A program made the position numbers and the translations under genes. 47,839 nucleotides of DNA from Bacteroidota bacterium (GTDB lineage: Bacteria; Bacteroidota; Bacteroidia; Chitinophagales; Chitinophagaceae): assembly GCA_014190475.1 (NCBI GenBank), contig BJGL01000010.1:1-47839 (forward strand). The letters run 5' to 3'. The notes beneath the pieces were generated by a model that saw only the letters and a program-made list of their open reading frames with translations, had not been told where the DNA came from and did not search any database. Below, piece after piece: positions 43,726 to 47,839 of this stretch; position 1 is the first letter of the stretch; the number at the start of each line of letters is the position of its first letter.

Positions 43726-45072
43726 TCAAAAACCCTTCCGAGGCGCTTTTAGTTCGTATTTCTGTTCAAAACGATCGTTCAACAATTTATGTTTGTCTGT
43801 GAGATCGATTTTGCGTCCCTGGATATAAGCTGCAGTCACGTTGCTGTTACGCATGTCTAACAGATCACCACTGCTTACCACAATGTTTGCATCTTTCCCC
43901 ACCTCGATACTACCTGTCTTGTCCGCTACTCCCATGATTCTAGCAGCATTAAGTGTGATGGCAGCCAAAGCCTCTTCCTTATCTAATCCATAAGCAGCAG
44001 CAGTGCCTGCGTTAAAAGCTAAATTTCTTCCACGCGTTTGACTATCATCATCAGAGATAGAGAATAATACGCCTGCTTTCTTTAACTGCGCCGCAGTCTT
44101 ATAAGGCTGATCCACATCATCGTCCCCAGCAGTAGGCAAACTATGCGGCTGTTGTAAGATTACAGAAACATCGTGCTGCTTGAGCAGATCAGCTACCTGA
44201 TAACTCTCGCTTCCGCCCACAATCACCATATCAAATCCAAACTCTTTTACAAAATCAAGTGCCACTAAAATTTGTTTGGCCGTCGTAGCATGCATATACA
44301 ACTTCTGCTTCTTCTCAAACAAATCTTTAACCGCTTCAAATTTTAAATTAGTTGCTTTTCGATCCGTCAGTTGCTGATAAGCTTTTGCCTCTCTGAAAAA
44401 TGTTTTTAATCCTTCCATTTTCTCCAGGCCTTCTTTCACTGGATCGCCACCCTGACCTCCAAAATTTCCCATGCCAAATCCCCCTCCTCCACCACGACCA
44501 CCAAAACTGGGGCGAGGTAGTAAGGAAGGCATGTATACATGTAGGCCAGCATCTGTTTTATAGGCCGCATCTTCCCAATTCCATGCATCTAATTGAACAA
44601 CAGAGGAGGTGCCTGCTACAAAATTTCCTTGTGGCACTACATTGGCTAATAAAATCCCATTGGAGCGAAGCGTATTGATTACTTTGGAATCAGAATTATA
44701 AGCAACAATAGAACGAACACTGGGGTTCATCTCACCAATTTCACGCGCGTCCTGTGTGGCCCGCACTGAACTAATTTCAATGAGACCTAGGGTGCTGGTA
44801 GGGAGAATCAAACCGGGATACAGATCCTGCCCTTTCAAATCAGTAACGTTATCTGCGCCGGCAGGAACGGCAATATTATCCCCTACTGCCTCGATCTTAC
44901 CATTGGTAACTTTGATGGTACCTTTTTGTATTACTTTACCATTCCCAATATGAATGGTGGCATTGGTCAAGTAAAAACTTCCCTTCTGTTCTTTGGCAGG
45001 CAGTACAGTTTCCTGAGCCTGTAAGAGCGATAAGGAGGCCGTCAATAAAGCGCTAAAAATTATCTTTTGCAT
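43726..45072 (-). CDS. Secreted amidohydrolase-family protein with degenerate metal site
   Basis: The 448-residue protein has a signal peptide (1-20, ending LQAQ) and an amidohydrolase frame: beta-sandwich (TNATIHIGNGKVIQKGTIKV.., LKGQDLYPGLI) and a late TIM-barrel part (FSISDDDSQTRGRNLAFNAG; ALAAITLNAARIMGVADKTGSIEVGKDANIVV). The usual PGLIDxHxH is replaced by PGLILPTSTLGLIE, so the first two metal-binding histidines are missing. One barrel His may remain (KLYMHATTAKQI). A Gly-rich insert (GGRGGGGGFGMGNFGGQGG) occurs near residue 195. It starts 23 bases after the large amidohydrolase gene and is likely co-transcribed. It is probably not a standard metal hydrolase. Confidence 0.82.
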   Translation of the reverse strand: MQKIIFSALLTASLSLLQAQETVLPAKEQKGSFYLTNATIHIGNGKVIQKGTIKVTNGKIEAVGDNIAVPAGADNVTDLKGQDLYPGLILPTSTLGLIEISSVRATQDAREIGEMNPSVRSIVAYNSDSKVINTLRSNGILLANVVPQGNFVAGTSSVVQLDAWNWEDAAYKTDAGLHVYMPSLLPRPSFGGRGGGGGFGMGNFGGQGGDPVKEGLEKMEGLKTFFREAKAYQQLTDRKATNLKFEAVKDLFEKKQKLYMHATTAKQILVALDFVKEFGFDMVIVGGSESYQVADLLKQHDVSVILQQPHSLPTAGDDDVDQPYKTAAQLKKAGVLFSISDDDSQTRGRNLAFNAGTAAAYGLDKEEALAAITLNAARIMGVADKTGSIEVGKDANIVVSSGDLLDMRNSNVTAAYIQGRKIDLTDKHKLLNDRFEQKYELKAPRKGF

Positions 45073-45095
45073 AAGAGTGCTTTTTTCGATTTCAA

Positions 45096-47839
45096 TTATT
45101 CAATATCAATTACCAATAAACCGTGGTTGTGCCCGTGATCATGACAACTGTGCATTAGCTGATAACTGGGCTGCGCAGGAATAACCGGCGCACCACTTCT
45201 TTTTTCTCCATTCATTTTACGAACCAGACGCGTTCTTTCCTGATCAACTTTTTGTTGCATTTCCTCATCTTTCACACGATCAAAATAGATGGCGCCATCC
45301 ACGATTGTATAAAGTGATTTGGCATAGATACTCAAGGGATGATCACTCCATACCACCACGTCCGCATCTTTGCCAGGCAATAAACTTCCCACTCGATCCG
45401 CCACATGTAGCATTTTAGCCGGGTTGAGGGTAACCATCTTGAGTGCTTCTTCTTCAGTAACTCCTCCATACTTTACCACTTTGGCAGCTTCCTGATTTAA
45501 TCGACGCGCCATCTCTGCATCATCAGAGTTGATGGCAACTGTTAAACCAACCTTGTGCATGATAGCCGCATTATAAGGAATAGCATCTTCTACTTCCATT
45601 TTATAAGCCCACCAGTCAGAGAAGGTGGAGGCAAACGAGCCATGTTCTTTCATTTTATCAGCTACTTTGTAACCTTCGAGGATATGCGTAAACGTGTTCA
45701 CCGTATAGCCCATTTTATTCGCTACTTCCATGGCACCATTGATTTCACTTTGTACATAAGAGTGACAAGTGATAAATCGACGCTTCTCCAGAATCTCTAC
45801 CAATGCATCCAACTCTAAATCTCGACGAGGCGCAACTGGAGCGGTCAATAATTTTTTATTCTTGCTTGTCTCATAAGCCTTACGTGCAGTTTCGTATTCC
45901 TGCCATTGTTTTTGATAATCCTTTGCACGCGTAAACGCATCCACTAACACCTGCTCAACGCCCATCCGCGTATCAGGATACCGGTTGTTTCCGTTGGGTG
46001 AGGCAGAACGTTTTACATTCTCTCCCAAGGCAAACTTGATTTGACCCGGCCAGTTATTGAACTTTAATCCATCATCATTGGCACCCCAACGCAATTTGAT
46101 CAATTGGGTCTGTCCACCGATCACATTGGCAGATCCATGTAAGATATGTGAAGTGGTAACCCCTCCGCTGAGCTGACGATAGATATTGATATCATCCGGA
46201 TTTAAATTATCGCTGATGCGCACCTCAGATGTTACCGACTGTCCCCCTTCATTGATTGAGGCAGCGGCAATATGTGAATGTTCATCAATTATACCGGCTG
46301 TAACATGCTTCCCTGTACCATCAATTACTTTTGCTTCAGCGGGCGCAGAAATACCTTGGCCAACTGCTGCAATTTTCCCATCTTTTAATAATACATCAGC
46401 ATTCTTGATAATGCCTTGTGCTTCATTGGTCCAAACTGTTGCATTTCGAATCAGGATGGTTTCAGTTTTAGGCTGTTGCCCTTCTTCCCAACCAAAAGGC
46501 AAGAAAGGATAAACCACTTTACCTACGGCAGGCAACTCTTTTCTACGAACACTATCAATAGTGATTGTACCTTGTTTAACAAGTGTGGCCGTCCAGGTTA
46601 AAGGATTTCCCAATGAATCTGTTCCTACTCCATTCCACTCACTACCATTGGAAACACCGCTGAGCCGTGTAGCCGTGAGCGGTAGAGACTGCTCTGCCAT
46701 ACCTGGAAAACGTCCTCCCATACCCGCGCCACGCGTACGTGCACTGTCCAACATTGGACGTTGTCTGACCGGAGCGGGTGCATAATAAATTTTCAACTGC
46801 TTGCCGTCAAAGCTAAAGCGTGAGAGTAACGTATCTTTTGCATACAAGGTTGCTGCACCAGCAGACTTAACCTCTAACGTGTAATTTTCTTTACCAGTTT
46901 GTGTGGTGACCACTAACTGATAAGTGCCTGCTACATTTCCAGCGTCTTCTTTGATGGTGTATTTAATCCCTTGAATCCAATTCTGTAATAAAGTCGTTTT
47001 ATCTTGGAATAAAGGACCTGTTGTGATTAAAAAATTAGCCAATTTACCCTTATCCAAACTACCTACCTTATCATACACGCCTAGCATTTCTGCAGGCGTT
47101 TTAGTTAGGGCATCCATAATTCTATTATCAGAAAGTCCATACTCTTTGGCCTTTTGCAAGTTGCGCGCAAACTGGCTTACACTAGACAAATCTGCTGTGG
47201 TCAATGCAAAGGGAATTCCTGCTTTTTCAAAAGCTGCGGGTTGAGAAGGGGCCAACTCCCAATGCTTCATATCATTGAGTGCCACAAATCGAGCTTCGGC
47301 TGGATCTTCCACATCTTGCGCAGCTGGAAAATTCAAAGGAAGAATAAAGGATGTACCTGTGATTTTCATTTCACTGATACGTTGGTATTCATTTTGTCCC
47401 GCTTTTAAAATGTATTGCACACCAAATTCTTTTCCAATTCGATAGGCTCGTAAATCATTCCATTTATCATTGGCTTCAAAAATCTGGGGTAAAGATTGGT
47501 TATCGTTCCAGGTTTTCAAGGTAAGATTATACCCTTCTTCTTGCGGCTGTGACTTATACCATTGTGCATCGAGATACGTTTGACGAAGCAAGGAAATGTT
47601 TCCCATCATAGAGCTTGGGTAACTCTGGGTAGAGCTTCCTTTGTTGAATGAGTAGTGTGCTGCTGCTTTGTCTTTTAAAATAAGCAGGTTTTCTTTTTCG
47701 TTGGCGAGTGTTACCAAGGTACCGGTACCACGTGCAATTCCATCACGAATATGACTCAACACAGTACCAAAACCCAACTCACGCAGTGCCTTGGCTTTAT
47801 TTTCATCTGAGGTAAATACGGTATGCGCCTGCTGCTCAC
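45096..47839 (-). CDS. Large double-module amidohydrolase (5' end outside the window)
   Basis: The frame is open to the window end (913 residues seen; the first residues seen are EQQAHTVFTS), so the start and signal peptide lie beyond 47839. The N-terminal part (first about 280 residues) is the end of one amidohydrolase module (IMDALTKTPAEMLGVYDKVGSLDKGKLANFLI). A linker follows, then a second complete module with GIIDEHSHIA (HxH), HSYVQ, THILEGYK and INSDDAEMARR as metal ligands. The C-terminus is His-rich (HSCHDHGHNHG), possibly metal binding. Such proteins are secreted or periplasmic in Bacteroidota, possibly acting on peptides or amides; substrates are not known. It is upstream of the smaller amidohydrolase gene. 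Confidence 0.85.
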   Translation of the reverse strand, partial: EQQAHTVFTSDENKAKALRELGFGTVLSHIRDGIARGTGTLVTLANEKENLLILKDKAAAHYSFNKGSSTQSYPSSMMGNISLLRQTYLDAQWYKSQPQEEGYNLTLKTWNDNQSLPQIFEANDKWNDLRAYRIGKEFGVQYILKAGQNEYQRISEMKITGTSFILPLNFPAAQDVEDPAEARFVALNDMKHWELAPSQPAAFEKAGIPFALTTADLSSVSQFARNLQKAKEYGLSDNRIMDALTKTPAEMLGVYDKVGSLDKGKLANFLITTGPLFQDKTTLLQNWIQGIKYTIKEDAGNVAGTYQLVVTTQTGKENYTLEVKSAGAATLYAKDTLLSRFSFDGKQLKIYYAPAPVRQRPMLDSARTRGAGMGGRFPGMAEQSLPLTATRLSGVSNGSEWNGVGTDSLGNPLTWTATLVKQGTITIDSVRRKELPAVGKVVYPFLPFGWEEGQQPKTETILIRNATVWTNEAQGIIKNADVLLKDGKIAAVGQGISAPAEAKVIDGTGKHVTAGIIDEHSHIAAASINEGGQSVTSEVRISDNLNPDDINIYRQLSGGVTTSHILHGSANVIGGQTQLIKLRWGANDDGLKFNNWPGQIKFALGENVKRSASPNGNNRYPDTRMGVEQVLVDAFTRAKDYQKQWQEYETARKAYETSKNKKLLTAPVAPRRDLELDALVEILEKRRFITCHSYVQSEINGAMEVANKMGYTVNTFTHILEGYKVADKMKEHGSFASTFSDWWAYKMEVEDAIPYNAAIMHKVGLTVAINSDDAEMARRLNQEAAKVVKYGGVTEEEALKMVTLNPAKMLHVADRVGSLLPGKDADVVVWSDHPLSIYAKSLYTIVDGAIYFDRVKDEEMQQKVDQERTRLVRKMNGEKRSGAPVIPAQPSYQLMHSCHDHGHNHGLLVIDIE

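Noticed and set aside
43722-43732. Missing terminator between secA and the convergent amidohydrolase
   Set aside because: The stops abut with no hairpin. This is unusual but common in compact genomes, and I cannot say more.
1-47839. CRISPR arrays, insertion sequences, rRNA genes or long repeats
   Set aside because: I saw no regularly spaced repeats, transposase genes, rRNA-like sequence or long direct copies. Only the short 17-base match near the tRNA was kept.

Overview
The window looks like chromosomal DNA of a member of the Bacteroidota, most likely the Chitinophagaceae (Sediminibacterium-like). The support is two SusC/SusD outer-membrane import pairs, gliding/T9SS C-terminal sorting domains, DUF1573 proteins, Bacteroidota-type YebC and long SecA proteins, many lipoproteins with a Cys-Lys-Lys start, few Shine-Dalgarno sites, and repeated TAnnTTTG promoter boxes a few bases before start codons. 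The genus is an inference from remembered sequence style; no search was run. Both edges cut genes: a probable carboxylate/amino-acid symporter at the left and a double amidohydrolase at the right.

Layout. 1-3938: two APC amino-acid permeases and a YebC regulator, divergent from the partial symporter. 3944-10051: a fused alpha/beta 2-oxoacid dehydrogenase E1, two DUF1573 proteins, a T9SS-sorted surface protein and a class I aminotransferase. 10115-16009: a SusC-SusD-lipoprotein operon. 16192-22820: a four-gene operon of SusC, SusD, a secreted SGNH/DUF4886-type hydrolase and a DctA-type C4-dicarboxylate symporter. A gamma-glutamyltransferase-like Ntn hydrolase at 22940-24511 is divergent from it. 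24513-28868: a secreted operon with phage-tail-like modules, including a peptidase S74 self-cleaving chaperone domain. 28990-30807: an unknown multi-pass membrane protein and a DUF4397 lipoprotein. 30969-31472: a GNAT acetyltransferase. 31713-33832: an AT-rich lipoprotein pair resembling a toxin and its immunity protein, next to a tRNA-Met(CAT) gene. 34035-35444: an unusual membrane protein with a beta-propeller-like outside and a helical cytoplasmic tail. 35663-40372: housekeeping genes (beta-CASP hydrolase, DUF4442 thioesterase, lysA, scpB, atpG), divergent from secA (40429-43725). 43726-47839: tandem amidohydrolases.

How genes may work together. In the four-gene operon, SusCD would bring a ligand across the outer membrane, the esterase-like SGNH protein would cut it in the periplasm, and DctA would import the released acid. 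This is a coherent but untested uptake route. The lipoprotein pair at 31713-33832 resembles a lipoprotein polymorphic toxin with a coupled immunity lipoprotein. The 24.5-28.9 kb operon shares interchangeable N- and C-terminal modules between neighbouring genes. Every gap between genes is shorter than 300 bases.
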